19,622 nucleotides of DNA from CAZADH01 sp964483805 (GTDB taxonomy: Bacteria; Muiribacteriota; Ozemobacteria; Ozemobacterales; Ozemobacteraceae), in NCBI GenBank assembly GCA_964483805.1, contig CAZADH010000095.1, positions 1 to 19,622 on the forward strand, read 5' to 3'. Position numbers and translations under genes: made by a program. The notes beneath the pieces were generated by a model. The model saw nothing but the letters and a program-made list of their open reading frames with translations. It did no database searches and was not told the DNA's origin. Within the stretch, counting starts at the first letter, position 1. Every line of letters starts with the position of its first letter. Of the stretch, positions 1 to 8,272 are shown one piece after another.

Positions 1-976
1 GACCGAGGGCTACGTCACGCGGCGTCCCCTGCGCCTCGATGCGGGTGTGGTCAGCCACCGCCCGATACGCGGCTCGCCAGCGCCGAAAGGCACCAGAACG
101 CTCGAGCACCGGGGCGACACTGCCCCCGACATCGCGCCCCACCAGCGGCACGTAACCCAGTGCCACCGGCGCATCGCTGCCCGGCAGTGTCGCCTCACCC
201 CACGCGCTGCCGCGCACTTCGGTCCGCGCCAGCACCAAGCCGGCCCGCTCCGAATGCGCGGTATCCGGCACCAACAGCAGATAACCGCCGGTCGGTCGTC
301 CGGCACGGTCGGTGACGAAATCCCATACCAACCAGGTGAACCGGCGTTGGTAGAGCACACGGGATGCGCGCCCCACCTGCGTTCGCGCCAGGAGCGACAC
401 CGAAAGGCGACTGCCGAACAGTTGCTCGATCAGCTTCTCGGCATGTTGCCCGGGACCAGACCCAGCGGTCGCGACCACAGAGGTGCGCCGGGACTCACCC
501 ACCAACGCGTGAAACGCGCGGGCCATCGCCCGTCGTCCCGTCCCTGATCGCGTGGGCGCGCACAAGATCTCGGGCTCTTTTCCCGGCCCGGATTCCGGAT
601 ACGCGAAGCACCACAACTCGTGCGCGGGCAGACACCGCGGCACCGTGCGCCCCAACGTGCGCCGCGCCACCGTCTGCCGCCGCCCGCGCTCCGTCGCCGC
701 GGTTGCGGCGTCGACAAACGGCAACAGGCCGGCCAGACCCCGCCACACCCGTCCACCCAACCGCTCGAGTTGCAGCGCCAGTCGATGGTTGGTCACCAGC
801 GCCCCGAGATACTGATCGGCTTCGGCGGCGACTTCCCGCTCGCGATGGACCCGCGCACGTTCGGCCTGCCACCGCCAACCGATGTCGAGCACCAGGAACG
901 GCACGAGCACCAACGCCAGCAACAACACCTGTTGTGCCGGCTCCGGCCGTCGACCCGGCAGCGGCAATTGCTCCAT
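1..976 (-). CDS. Membrane-anchored protein of unknown function (sensor-like N-terminal region), partial at the 3' end
   Basis: An open minus-strand frame of 325 codons runs off the left edge of the window, so the C-terminus is missing. The ATG at 976-974 follows an AGGTGA-type ribosome site; a GTG two codons upstream lies directly after an in-frame TAG, so the start is fixed to within two codons. Residues about 15-35 (QQVLLLALVLVPFLVLDIGW) form one membrane segment, followed by a charged, probably helical stretch (QAERARVHREREVAAEADQY). A folded region follows with FTWLVWDF and GGYLLLVPD, the kind of strand pattern seen in sensor domains. From memory this resembles N-terminal sensor parts of large signalling proteins (for example before a SpoIIE-type phosphatase) in Riflebacteria, but no catalytic domain is visible here. 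It lies 97 bp downstream of the CstA gene on the same strand and could be cotranscribed. The reading frame is well supported; the function is not. Confidence 0.6.
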   Translation of the reverse strand, partial: MEQLPLPGRRPEPAQQVLLLALVLVPFLVLDIGWRWQAERARVHREREVAAEADQYLGALVTNHRLALQLERLGGRVWRGLAGLLPFVDAATAATERGRRQTVARRTLGRTVPRCLPAHELWCFAYPESGPGKEPEILCAPTRSGTGRRAMARAFHALVGESRRTSVVATAGSGPGQHAEKLIEQLFGSRLSVSLLARTQVGRASRVLYQRRFTWLVWDFVTDRAGRPTGGYLLLVPDTAHSERAGLVLARTEVRGSAWGEATLPGSDAPVALGYVPLVGRDVGGSVAPVLERSGAFRRWRAAYRAVADHTRIEAQGTPRDVALG

Positions 977-1001
977 CGTCACCTACCGAACCGGCACCAC
1001 C

Positions 1002-1027
1002 CGGTATATGCGAAAAAGCATACGCCG
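1002..1027. repeat. Intergenic hairpin between the transporter and the sensor-like gene
   Basis: Ten bases at 1002-1011 pair with 1018-1027 around a GAAAAA loop, with one G-T wobble and one mismatch. No T-run follows on either strand, so it is not a standard intrinsic terminator. It could be an mRNA-processing or attenuation structure between the two minus-strand genes, or chance. Confidence 0.3.
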
Positions 1028-1072
1028 TATGTCATTCCTGCACCGCGCTCCGACTCGCCACCCACCGCGTCC

Positions 1073-2917
1073 TCAACTGGGAATCTCGGGCAGTCCGCTC
1101 GCCGTCGCACAGGCCGCCGACTGCCGATCGCACGCCATCCCCGGAGGCTCGGGCGCCCGCCACAGAGCCGGCCACCGCCGCGCGCAATCGACCAGGGTCA
1201 CCGCCACCAGTGCCACCAGCACGCAACTGATGACGCCGTTGATGACGCCGCTCGTGCCCCCGCGCGTAAAGAACATGCGGATGTTCATGAGTCCGGCCGC
1301 CACCTCGGTCACCGTCAGAAACGCGAGGGGAACCAGGGTCACCAGTGCATACATTTTATTGCGCGCGATCTTCAAAATCACCGTGGTTCCGATGGCCAAC
1401 GCCACCACGGCGAGCAACTGGTTGGCCACGCCGAACAACGGCCAGATCGTCGAGACGTCACCGCTGTAGAGCAGGTAACCCCAGGCCACGGTCACCACCG
1501 TGCTGGTCAAGAGGATCCCGGGCCACCACGAGGTCTGCTTGAGCGGCGCATACACGTAAGTCCCGGCGACGTCCTGCAGAATGTACCGCGCCACGCGCGT
1601 GCCGGCGTCGATCGTGGTCAGGATGAACAACGCCTCGAACATGATGGCAAACTGATACCAGTAGTTCATCAGGTGCGACATGCCGCCGATATTGGCAAAA
1701 ACGTGGGCCATGCCGACAGCCAACGAAACCGCGCCGCCGGGCCGGTGCGCAACGTCCTGGCCCACCAGGGTCGAGAGCGACGACAACTCGACCGGTTGCA
1801 TCCCCAGTTTCGCATAGGCCTCCGCCGTGGTGTTGATGGCGAAATAGTCGCCGGGCACCAACACCGAGGCAGCGATCAACGCCATCACCCCGACAAACGC
1901 CTCGGCGAGCATGCCGCCGTAGGCGATCGGCAGCGCCTCGGACTCGCGCTCCAGCATCTTCGGCGTCGTCCCCGAGCTGATCAGGGAGTGAAAACCGGAG
2001 ATCGCGCCGCAGGCAATGGTCACGAACACATACGGCCACACCGGCCCCGGAATGATCGGCCCGCCGCCGGCGCAGAACTGGGTGGCGAAGTCGAGCTTGA
2101 TCTCGGGGCGCACGATGACGATGCCGAGCGCCAACGCCAGAATCGTGCCGATCTTCATGTACGAACTCAGGTAGTCGCGCGGCGCCAGCAACAGCCACAC
2201 CGGCAACACCGCCGCGAAGAACCCGTAGACCGGCAGGGCCACCGACAGTTGGTTTTTGGTCAAGGTGAACCACCCGGCCGCTGCCGAACCGGGAATGAGA
2301 TGCCCTGTAAATACAGCAGCAAGCACCAAGACAAACCCGATCAGCGAGCCCGACCGGATCGAGCCGGGCACCAGTTTGAACATGTACAGACCGACGCCCA
2401 TCGCGATCGGGATCGTCATGAACAGCGTGTAGACGCCCCACGGGTTGGCGAACAGGGCGTTGACCACCACGATGCCCAGACCAGCGAGAGCGACGATGAT
2501 GATGAACAGGATCGCGGCCGACGTGGTCATGCCGGTCACCGTGCCGACCTCCTCGCGTGCGATCACCGCCAGCGACTGCCCGCGATGCCGCACCGACGCG
2601 AAAAGGATGACCAGATCGTGGACCGCTCCGGCAAAAACCGACCCGATGAGAATCCAGAGAAACCCGGGGCCCCACCCGTATTGCGCGGCCAACACCGGGC
2701 CGACCAGTGGCCCGGCCCCGGCGATGGCGGCAAAGTGGTGGCCGAACAACACCAACCCGTTGGTCGGCACGTATTCGCGACCGTCGTTGCAGGTGTGCGC
2801 CGGCGTCACCCGCGCATCGTCGAACGCGAGCACGCGCGCCGCCACGAAAGCCCCGTAAACGCGATACGCCAGCGTCAATACGCAAGCAGCGATGATCAAC
2901 AGCACGACCGAGTTCAT
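1073..2917 (-). CDS. cstA: Carbon starvation protein CstA family transporter (pyruvate/peptide type)
   Basis: This 614-residue multi-spanning inner-membrane protein belongs to the CstA/BtsT family. The characterised E. coli members import pyruvate, and CstA has also been linked to peptide uptake during carbon starvation. Family signatures near the N-terminus are clear: a first membrane helix (MNSVVLLIIAACVLTLAYRV), then DGREYVPTN, VLFGHHFAAIAGAGPLVGP and GSVFAGAVHD. Many hydrophobic helices follow, with ISGFHSLISSGTTPKML in the middle, a typical CstA sequence. The protein is shorter than the roughly 700-residue E. coli proteins but within the family's range. I chose the ATG at 2917-2915 because GGAGG lies about seven bases upstream and the first helix begins at once. 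The frame stays open to 3127, but that part would translate the palindromic repeat. A possible promoter lies at 2953-2982. Family assignment is secure; the substrate is unknown. Confidence 0.95.
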   Translation of the reverse strand: MNSVVLLIIAACVLTLAYRVYGAFVAARVLAFDDARVTPAHTCNDGREYVPTNGLVLFGHHFAAIAGAGPLVGPVLAAQYGWGPGFLWILIGSVFAGAVHDLVILFASVRHRGQSLAVIAREEVGTVTGMTTSAAILFIIIVALAGLGIVVVNALFANPWGVYTLFMTIPIAMGVGLYMFKLVPGSIRSGSLIGFVLVLAAVFTGHLIPGSAAAGWFTLTKNQLSVALPVYGFFAAVLPVWLLLAPRDYLSSYMKIGTILALALGIVIVRPEIKLDFATQFCAGGGPIIPGPVWPYVFVTIACGAISGFHSLISSGTTPKMLERESEALPIAYGGMLAEAFVGVMALIAASVLVPGDYFAINTTAEAYAKLGMQPVELSSLSTLVGQDVAHRPGGAVSLAVGMAHVFANIGGMSHLMNYWYQFAIMFEALFILTTIDAGTRVARYILQDVAGTYVYAPLKQTSWWPGILLTSTVVTVAWGYLLYSGDVSTIWPLFGVANQLLAVVALAIGTTVILKIARNKMYALVTLVPLAFLTVTEVAAGLMNIRMFFTRGGTSGVINGVISCVLVALVAVTLVDCARRWPALWRAPEPPGMACDRQSAACATASGLPEIPS

Positions 2918-2952
2918 GGCGGCCCCTCCGCATCCCCTTGATTTGGCCGCCC

Positions 2953-2982
2953 ATGATACCACGCGCCCGCCACCCCAGGTAA
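2953..2982 (-). promoter_or_regulatory. Possible promoter of the CstA gene
   Basis: On the minus strand a TATCAT -10 box (2958-2953, five of six consensus bases) lies 18 bp after a weak TTACCT -35 box (2982-2977), about 35 bp upstream of the transporter start codon. Position and spacing are reasonable, but the -35 box matches consensus poorly. Confidence 0.3.
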
Positions 2983-3034
2983 CCCGCGGCCGCGCGCCAC
3001 CAGACGACCAGGGAACCTCGGGAAGATCGACGGT

Positions 3035-3095
3035 GGTAATACGGTGACGGTAATTCGGTGACATGATGAGTAATGCTGTGGGGTAATGGGGTGAC
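3035..3095 (+). repeat. Three 14-bp direct repeats (GGTAATNNGGTGAC)
   Basis: Units at 3035-3048 and 3049-3062 are adjacent and differ at one base; a third copy is at 3082-3095 and merges into the palindromic element. Inverted versions follow on its other side (3133-3146, and partly 3148-3166). The unit shares its GGTGAC core with every palindromic element in this window, so it is probably the same repeat family in degenerate form. Confidence 0.65.
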
Positions 3096-3147
3096 ATGAT
3101 ATGTATTTTTGCTTTACAGAAATACATATCATGTCACCCTATTACCC
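3081..3147. repeat. Palindromic repeat element, copy A (REPIN-like)
   Basis: Two 28-nt arms (3081-3108 and 3120-3147) are inverted copies with one mismatch, separated by an 11-nt loop, TTGCTTTACAG. The inner 19 bp of each arm, GGTGACATGATATGTATTT, is perfect. It lies upstream of the CstA gene. The layout of two inverted short repeats around a short spacer is that of REPIN elements, which in other bacteria are mobilised by a REP-associated (RAYT) transposase. No such transposase is encoded in this window, so the mechanism is inferred. Confidence 0.75.
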
Positions 3148-3227
3148 ACCCTATTACCTTTGTCACCGATCAGTCACTGACTTGTTCCGGCAGGCACCGA
3201 CTACGCACCTCTTGGGCAGGCGGGTCC

Positions 3228-3259
3228 GGGAACACTGGTGACAGGGAACATTGGTGACA
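3228..3259 (+). repeat. Two tandem 16-bp repeats next to palindrome B
   Basis: GGGAACACTGGTGACA (3228-3243) and GGGAACATTGGTGACA (3244-3259) are adjacent and match at 15 of 16 bases. The second copy forms the outer end of the palindrome B arm, so the pair is probably a partial duplication of the element's edge. Confidence 0.6.
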
Positions 3260-3301
3260 TGATACGTATTTTTGTTGCACAGAAATACGTATCATGTCAC
3301 C
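3253..3301. repeat. Palindromic repeat element, copy B (REPIN-like)
   Basis: A perfect 19-bp inverted repeat (GGTGACATGATACGTATTT at 3253-3271 and its complement at 3283-3301) encloses an 11-nt loop, TTGTTGCACAG, closely matching the loop of copy A. Relative to copy A, T becomes C at one arm position and the opposite arm changes to match, which keeps the pairing. It starts 22 bp downstream of the hydrolase stop codon and could also act as a transcript-end stabiliser, although no T-run follows. Confidence 0.78.
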
Positions 3302-3323
3302 GGTTTATCAGATGCCTCGAAGC

Positions 3324-4241
3324 TCAACGCGCTGGGCTGCTCGCGACGAATGGCGGCTGTTGCATGACCCAGTCGAGCGCCGCGGCGTTGATGGCGTCAG
3401 GGGCCGTGATGTGCCCGCCCGGATACTCGAGCAGGCGGGTGCGCCAACCCATGCGATCGAGGAAGGCGCGGTCTTCGCAGATGTATTTATAGTTGTAATC
3501 GTCGGGACCGGTCATCAGCACGGCCACCTTGTGGCGCGGATACTTCGCCGGCTGGTTGATCGAGCGCTCGTGAATGAAGCCGATATTGGCCATCACGGCG
3601 GCCACCATCTGTGGATGAAAGAACGCGAACAGGTGGGCGGTCTGCCCTCCGCCCGACGGTCCGGTGGCGATGATGCGGTCGACGGCAATCGGGAACCGGC
3701 GCCCGAGCTGCGCGATCAGCTCGCGCAACCGCCAGAGAATCGGGGGCACATCGACGCCGTTGCGCACGAGTTTCGAGGCCAGCACCAGGCAATGGTGTTT
3801 TTCCGCGTGTTTCTGCCACAGCCGCACCATGGCCGCGGCGTTACCGCTCGGCGAAAACGCAACGATGAGCGGATACGCGGTGGTCGCCACACAGCCGGCC
3901 GGAATGTGCAGAACGCAATCGCGGGTTTCGAAATTCTGCCCTGGCAGGTCAAAGAGCGCCGCACACGGTTGCGCATCGGTATCGGGGATCAGATGCCGCG
4001 GGATCGTCGACGGCGCGGAACCGACCAGTCCACCCAAGGTTGCCGAGGCCGGCGCAGATACCTCGGTGGCCTCGGTCGCGACCGACAGGATGGCGCTGCC
4101 GACGAGGATGAGCAGCGAGCAAACGACCCGCGGCAAACAAGCGACCAGGGTCGGGGCACGCAAACCGGAACGCTGCCGGGAACCGGCCGCGCGGCTGCTT
4201 GGCGCGGTGCGACTCGCCGCCTTTGTTACGGACGAACCCAC
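3324..4241 (-). CDS. Exported or membrane-anchored alpha/beta hydrolase (esterase/depolymerase-like)
   Basis: A 305-residue serine hydrolase of the alpha/beta fold. The nucleophile elbow is GPSGGGQ (Ser196). A plausible acid is in GPDDYNY (Asp247 or Asp248) and the histidine is in PGGHIT (His277), in the order expected for the fold. YPLIVAFSPSGNAA (about 123-136) is the first core strand with an oxyanion-hole loop. Residues about 33-55 (VACLPRVVCSLLILVGSAIL) are hydrophobic after an arginine-rich stretch, which suggests a signal peptide or anchor, so it acts outside the cytoplasm or at the membrane. It resembles the PHB depolymerase/feruloyl esterase group, but the substrate cannot be read from the sequence. 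The assigned start is a GTG lying inside the last codons of the small gene at 4226-4555 (16-bp overlap), implying translational coupling. A later start nearer the hydrophobic segment is possible. Confidence 0.8.
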   Translation of the reverse strand: MGSSVTKAASRTAPSSRAAGSRQRSGLRAPTLVACLPRVVCSLLILVGSAILSVATEATEVSAPASATLGGLVGSAPSTIPRHLIPDTDAQPCAALFDLPGQNFETRDCVLHIPAGCVATTAYPLIVAFSPSGNAAAMVRLWQKHAEKHHCLVLASKLVRNGVDVPPILWRLRELIAQLGRRFPIAVDRIIATGPSGGGQTAHLFAFFHPQMVAAVMANIGFIHERSINQPAKYPRHKVAVLMTGPDDYNYKYICEDRAFLDRMGWRTRLLEYPGGHITAPDAINAAALDWVMQQPPFVASSPAR

Positions 4242-4555
4242 TGCAATTGCAGCGACGGCTCGTCGACGAACCCAGCGGTGCGCAGCTTCTTGCGGGTGTC
4301 GACCATCATGCGGTGGATTTCAGCATCGCCGACTTCGCGGCGCTGGTCGGCACTGGGACCAAATGTGCCGATTTCGGTGCCGATGAGCAAAACGTACGGT
4401 TCGCCCGGAACGGGTTGCCCGAAGTGAGACACGAGGCCCAGCCTCTTGGCCGTCTCGAGACGCGGGTCGTAAAGCGCCTCGAACTTACCAACGTCGCCAT
4501 ACGGGGTGACCGCATAGCGAACCCCATACACACAAACCAGGCCGTCATTCTTCAT
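4226..4555 (-). CDS. Small protein of unknown function
   Basis: A 109-residue protein starting MKNDGLVCVYGVRYAV. I do not recognise its family. The ATG at 4555-4553 is preceded by GGAGTGA at good spacing, which is why I prefer it to the upstream GTG/ATG choices in an open frame that continues to 4771 through a hairpin-rich region. The protein has no evident signal peptide or membrane segment; it has short beta-like stretches (YVLLIGTEIG) and a charged helix (DAEIHRMMVDTRKKL), consistent with a small soluble domain. Its last codons overlap the hydrolase start by 16 bp, so the two are probably one transcriptional and translational unit. A candidate promoter lies about 300 bp upstream at 4857-4884, leaving a long leader. 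Confidence 0.6.
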   Translation of the reverse strand: MKNDGLVCVYGVRYAVTPYGDVGKFEALYDPRLETAKRLGLVSHFGQPVPGEPYVLLIGTEIGTFGPSADQRREVGDAEIHRMMVDTRKKLRTAGFVDEPSLQLQWVRP

Positions 4556-4567
4556 ACTCACTCCAGA

Positions 4568-4688
4568 CCGCATGCGCTTGCGGATCGGGTCAGCCCGCGC
4601 ACCATGGGCGTAGGGGGACAGGCGCCCATGCCAGCGCACGCCAAGCGCGTTTGCCGCCACGAGGGCGGCCCGAAACGGAGTTTCGGGC
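4568..4688 (-). promoter_or_regulatory. Cluster of four hairpins in the leader of the small gene
   Basis: Four perfect inverted repeats follow one another: CCGCA/TGCGG (4568-4583), CATGGGCG/CGCCCATG (4603-4630, 12-nt loop), GCCGCC/GGCGGC (4653-4669) and GCCCGAAAC/GTTTCGGGC (4668-4688, 3-nt loop). They lie between a candidate promoter and the start codon at 4555, in DNA with no convincing coding sequence. This could be a structured RNA leader or a dispersed structured repeat. No known riboswitch core is recognisable and no T-run follows the stems. Confidence 0.4.
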
Positions 4689-4856
4689 AATGCTGACAAC
4701 CCGCCCGCCACGGATGGCGCAGTCGCAAGCGACCCCACCGGGCCAAACCCTTGACCATCGAACAAAAACACCGCGCCTGCAGCCGTCTCAGGTCATCCCC
4801 ACCGTTTCGGCCTTGCCACGCGGTTCGGGACCGCCAACGCGGTACCCTATGGTGAA

Positions 4857-4884
4857 AATATACCCAAACACCACCGCAGTGCAA
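4857..4884 (-). promoter_or_regulatory. Candidate sigma-70 type promoter for the small gene and hydrolase
   Basis: On the minus strand, TTGCAC (4884-4879) and TATATT (4862-4857) are separated by 16 bp. This is an AT-rich spot just downstream of the end of the spermidine-synthase-like gene, in otherwise GC-rich DNA. A transcript would carry a leader of roughly 300 nt including the hairpin cluster. Confidence 0.4.
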
Positions 4885-4907
4885 GGAGAAAGTTCTGTTC
4901 TACCACC

Positions 4908-7900
4908 CTACCAGACGCTGACGGGGACGCCGACCTGGCGGCGGCAGAGGTCGAGTTCGGCCTCCGCCATGGCCTGGAGCGGATCACCGACGGCCCGGTA
5001 GGCGGCCAGACGCTGGGCCAGCACGGGTTCGACCCAGGGCACGTGCGGTTCGATCTGGCGAAACACGGCGGCGAGACAGGCCGGGCCGACCTGCGAGGCG
5101 AGGCGCACCCGCAATTCGAGGCGCTGGTCGTTGAGCAGATGCACACAAAACGGCTTTGACACCAGCAATTCGAGACCCGGCGCCGCCGCCGGATGCTTCG
5201 TCACCATGTCGACCGACAGGCGCATGAGGCGGTCGAGCGGACCCCGGTTCAGCCACGGCCACTCGTGACACTTTGTAAATACATCGCCACACAGGCGCAC
5301 GGCGGCACTGGCGTCACCCACCCGCCAGGCAAGACGGGCCGCGATCGCGCGCGCCTCGGTCTGCCAGTGGTCGCCGGGCAACCATTCCAGCAACCGCAAC
5401 GACTCGACCTGTCCGGCATCGGCCAGTGATTCGGCCAGTGCGAGGATTTGCGTCGGTCGCCGCAGTCGGTCTGCCTGCCGGCCCCAGGTATCGAGGGCCT
5501 CGCGGAACCGCCCGTTGTTGCGCAACGACACGGCGGCGAGACGCGACTGTTCGTCGGCCGACAGGCCCAGGTGTTGCAAGCTCTCTTCGCTGTCTTCGAG
5601 GAACCCCAACAACATGTCTTCACGCATGGCGGCGGCGTCGGGCTGCCCGTTCTCCCAACGCGGGGCCAACGCACTGTTGGCCCGCGCCGCCGCGACCAGG
5701 GCGATGGCCGGCACCCCGCCCCTGAGGCCCAACGTGCGACTATACCCGTATTCGATCACCGGATCGTCGTCGGTGTTGAGGCGGCCACCACGCGGAAAGT
5801 AGTTTTCGATGAACTTGTCGGCCAGGCGGGTGTCGCCGATGAAGTGCGCGTAGAAGCCCTCGAGATCGACTGTCTGCCATGCCGCCGGCAGCGCGGTACG
5901 AAACGGCTCAGCCGCCAGGCGCGTGCGCAGTGCCGCGACATCGTGCCGCGGCGGCGTCTCACCGCACACGAGCAGCAGATCGCCCGACCCCATGTGCCAC
6001 GTTTCGACGCACGGAAACACCGCCCGCAACGTGGCGTAAACGGTGGCCACCGTCGCGAGGTCGACCTCGTAGATCTGCACCCATTGCAGAAACAGACCAC
6101 CGGGCTGCAACCGTCGCGCCCCGGCTCGATAGAACTCACGTGTAAATAAGTTGGCAATACCCGAACGGTACGGGTTCGACGGTTCCGAGACGATCAGATC
6201 GTAACGATCGCCCGTCGTGAGCAGATGCTCCCGGGCGTCGCCGCAGAGCAGACGCACTTTCGGACTGGACAAAGCGCCTTCGTTCACCGCCGCACACAGG
6301 CTCGCGACAATCGCCACCTTGGGTTCGAGCTCGACCACGTCGACCCGCTCGATGGCGGTGACGCTGGCCAGCCACCCTGCGGTGCACCCCAGGCCAAGCC
6401 CAACGGTGAGAGCCCGCTGTGGCTGCGGATGCAGGGCCGCGCCCACCAATCCCAGCATTGGCGCGGTTCGCCGCTCGCCCACCGCATCGCCTTCCGATTT
6501 GCCGTTGGCGACCAGCGAGTAGCCCTGGTTGTCGAGCAACGCCAGACTGACCTCTTCGCCGTCGGCTTCCCAGACGACATGCCGACGAACCGCGCGCATC
6601 CAGTTGCGGGCCGCGTTGGCGGTCTCGTCGGCGAACGCTGCCCGGCCGGCGCCAATCGGGGCGTGGCGCCAGACGGCCGTCGGCCCCGTGGCGGCCAGAC
6701 AGATCACGGCCGCCGCACTGCCAGCCCAGGCCAGGCGGCGCAGCCACGACCGCGCGGGCGCATCGGGATCGGCATTGGCCACTGCGGCCGCAACTGCCGA
6801 ACTGGCAGGGGCAACTGCACGACGACGCAAAAGCAATACAACAGACATACATGACAACAAGGCCGCGACGCTCACCCAGGTGGTCGGCGCCGACAGCCAC
6901 GGCAGCAGCCCGAATCCCGCCGCCAGCGACCCGGCGATGCCGCCCAGGGTATTGCAGGCGGCGACCTGGCCGACATCGCGGCCGACGTTGCGGCGTCCGC
7001 GCCCACTGGCAGCAAGCAACAACGGATACTGCCAACCAGCGACGACGGCGGCGGGGGCCACGACGATCGCGGCGAGCAGCGTCCAGACCATGACACGGGC
7101 GGTGAATCCGGTCAGAGCCTGCGGCCCAAGCAGGATGGCCAGCACCGCGATACGGTCGCCGGCGGCATAGGGCACCGCGATCGCAAGCGCTTCGAGAGCG
7201 CAGGTCAGGGCCAGCCAGTCGAGCGAGACCTGGATTCGCGCCGCGGTCACGGCAAAGAACGCACCGCCCAGTCCGACACCGGCGAGCAANNNNNNNNNNA
7301 ATGACGCCAAACGAGTAGGTCGATCCACCGACGAGAGGGGCCAGCATGCGAAACCAGGTCAGCTCCATGACCATGAAGGCAAACCCAACCACGCCGGCGG
7401 CAACGAGCACCACGACCGGCAGCGGTTCGGCCGCCGACTCCTCGACCAGGGTGGACCGGGTCGCCGACACGTCATCTCCCGCGGCCCCGGGTTCATGGCG
7501 CTGGACATCCGACCGTTTCTTGCCGCCCCGAGCGACGGCCGACGCGGCGGTCGCGGCGGAACTCTCGCGCAACGAGAGGGCACGCGCGGCCAATCCCACC
7601 AACGCATTGACCCCACAGGTCAACCACAACGACGTATGCAATCCGTATTGCTCGATCAACCACAGGTTGGCCAGCGACACACCGAATACCGCACCCAATG
7701 TATTTACACCATACAGCCACGCCACCGCGCGCCGATTCGCTTCGTCGTCGGCCACGACGGCCCGGGCCACCGCCGGCAGCGTCGCCCCCATGAGCAGGGT
7801 CGGCCAGGCGAGCACGACACAGGCGCCCAGCAGGCGCAACACCGTGGCCGCCCCGTTGCCGAGCGCGAAACTGCCGCCGGCAGCCAGGTAGGCGGCGCGC

Positions 7901-8181
7901 ACGACAGCCAGCAGCAGCGGGCTGACCGCGGCACCGAGCGCGATGCCCAGTTCGAGTCGCGCGTACCAGCCCAAGGGATTCTTCTCGCGGTCGGCCCGTG
8001 CCCCCAACCACCAGCCTCCGAGGCCGAGACCGCCCATGAAGATGGCGACCACCGCAGCGTTGGCCGCCGTCGAGGCGCCGAAGACCAGGCGGAACTCACG
8101 CATCCAGAGAGTCTGGTAGATGAGCGCGCAGGCGCCGCCGGCAAACACCAGCGCACTGATGGCGAGACGATGGGCAGTCAT
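4908..8181 (-). CDS. Polytopic membrane protein fused to a spermidine synthase-like domain (interrupted by assembly gap)
   Basis: The gene starts at ATG 8181-8179 and ends at TAG 4908, with ten Ns inside. The 294 codons before the gap and the 793 after it each end on codon boundaries, so one gene results if the true gap is a multiple of three. Before the gap are membrane helices with family-typical sequence (GGACALIYQTLWMREFRLVFG, then IFMGGLGLGGWWLG, then WPTLLMGATLPAVAR and STYSFGVI). After the gap come more helices (LLAGVGLGG) and then a Rossmann domain: LTVGLGLGCTAGWL (nucleotide-binding loop), VDVVELEP, LLCGDAREHL and YDLIVSEPSNPYRSG before LFTREFY. This is the layout of fused MFS-like/spermidine synthase proteins, common in environmental bacteria and of mostly untested activity. 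A further 300 or so residues at the C-terminus are helical and repeat-like, without a recognised domain. Polyamine synthesis is not proven. Confidence 0.85.
7290..7299. other. Assembly gap (10 Ns) inside the membrane-synthase gene
   Basis: Ten unknown bases join ...STYSFGVI to LLAGVGLGG... in the minus-strand protein. In relatives only a few residues lie between these motifs, so little sequence is probably missing. Read as exactly ten bases it would shift the frame, so the length is a placeholder. Confidence 0.95.
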
Positions 8182-8193
8182 GGTGTGAGAATA

Positions 8194-8272
8194 CGGCGTC
8201 GATCGAACCGACGCAACGGCAACATTTTCTCCGGTTACGGCAACATTTTTTCCCCGTGTCGGCGTCGATCGA
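8194..8272. promoter_or_regulatory. Nested direct repeats in the divergent intergenic region
   Basis: The 174-bp region between the two divergent genes holds a 13-bp direct repeat, CGGCGTCGATCGA (8194-8206 and 8260-8272). It flanks a second one, ACGGCAACATTTT (8216-8228 and 8237-8249), with a 21-bp period, about two turns of the helix. Paired sites at this spacing could be operators for a regulator of one or both genes, or remnants of a mobile repeat. I see no clear -10/-35 pair. Confidence 0.4.

Noticed and set aside
620..2941. A 773-codon plus-strand open frame
   Set aside because: It lies opposite the CstA gene and the sensor-like gene; its protein is arginine/histidine/glutamine-rich with no domain, an antisense shadow of GC-rich coding DNA.
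2918..3127. Upstream extension of the CstA frame
   Set aside because: The extra 70 residues would translate the palindromic repeat, and the ATG at 2917 has a strong ribosome site followed at once by the first membrane helix.
3035..3166. Possible small CRISPR array because of the repeated short units
   Set aside because: Units are 14 bp without unique spacers, are partly inverted, and no cas gene is nearby.
3253..3301. Intrinsic terminator after the hydrolase
   Set aside because: The stem is long but no T-run follows on the hydrolase strand, and the same element occurs elsewhere unrelated to gene ends. It may still affect transcript stability.
3294..4427. A 377-codon plus-strand open frame
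   Set aside because: Antisense to the hydrolase, which has an intact nucleophile elbow and histidine; the plus-strand product looks random.
4556..4771. Upstream extension of the small unknown protein
   Set aside because: The added residues translate the hairpin cluster and look unlike a protein, while the ATG at 4555 has GGAGTGA at the right distance.
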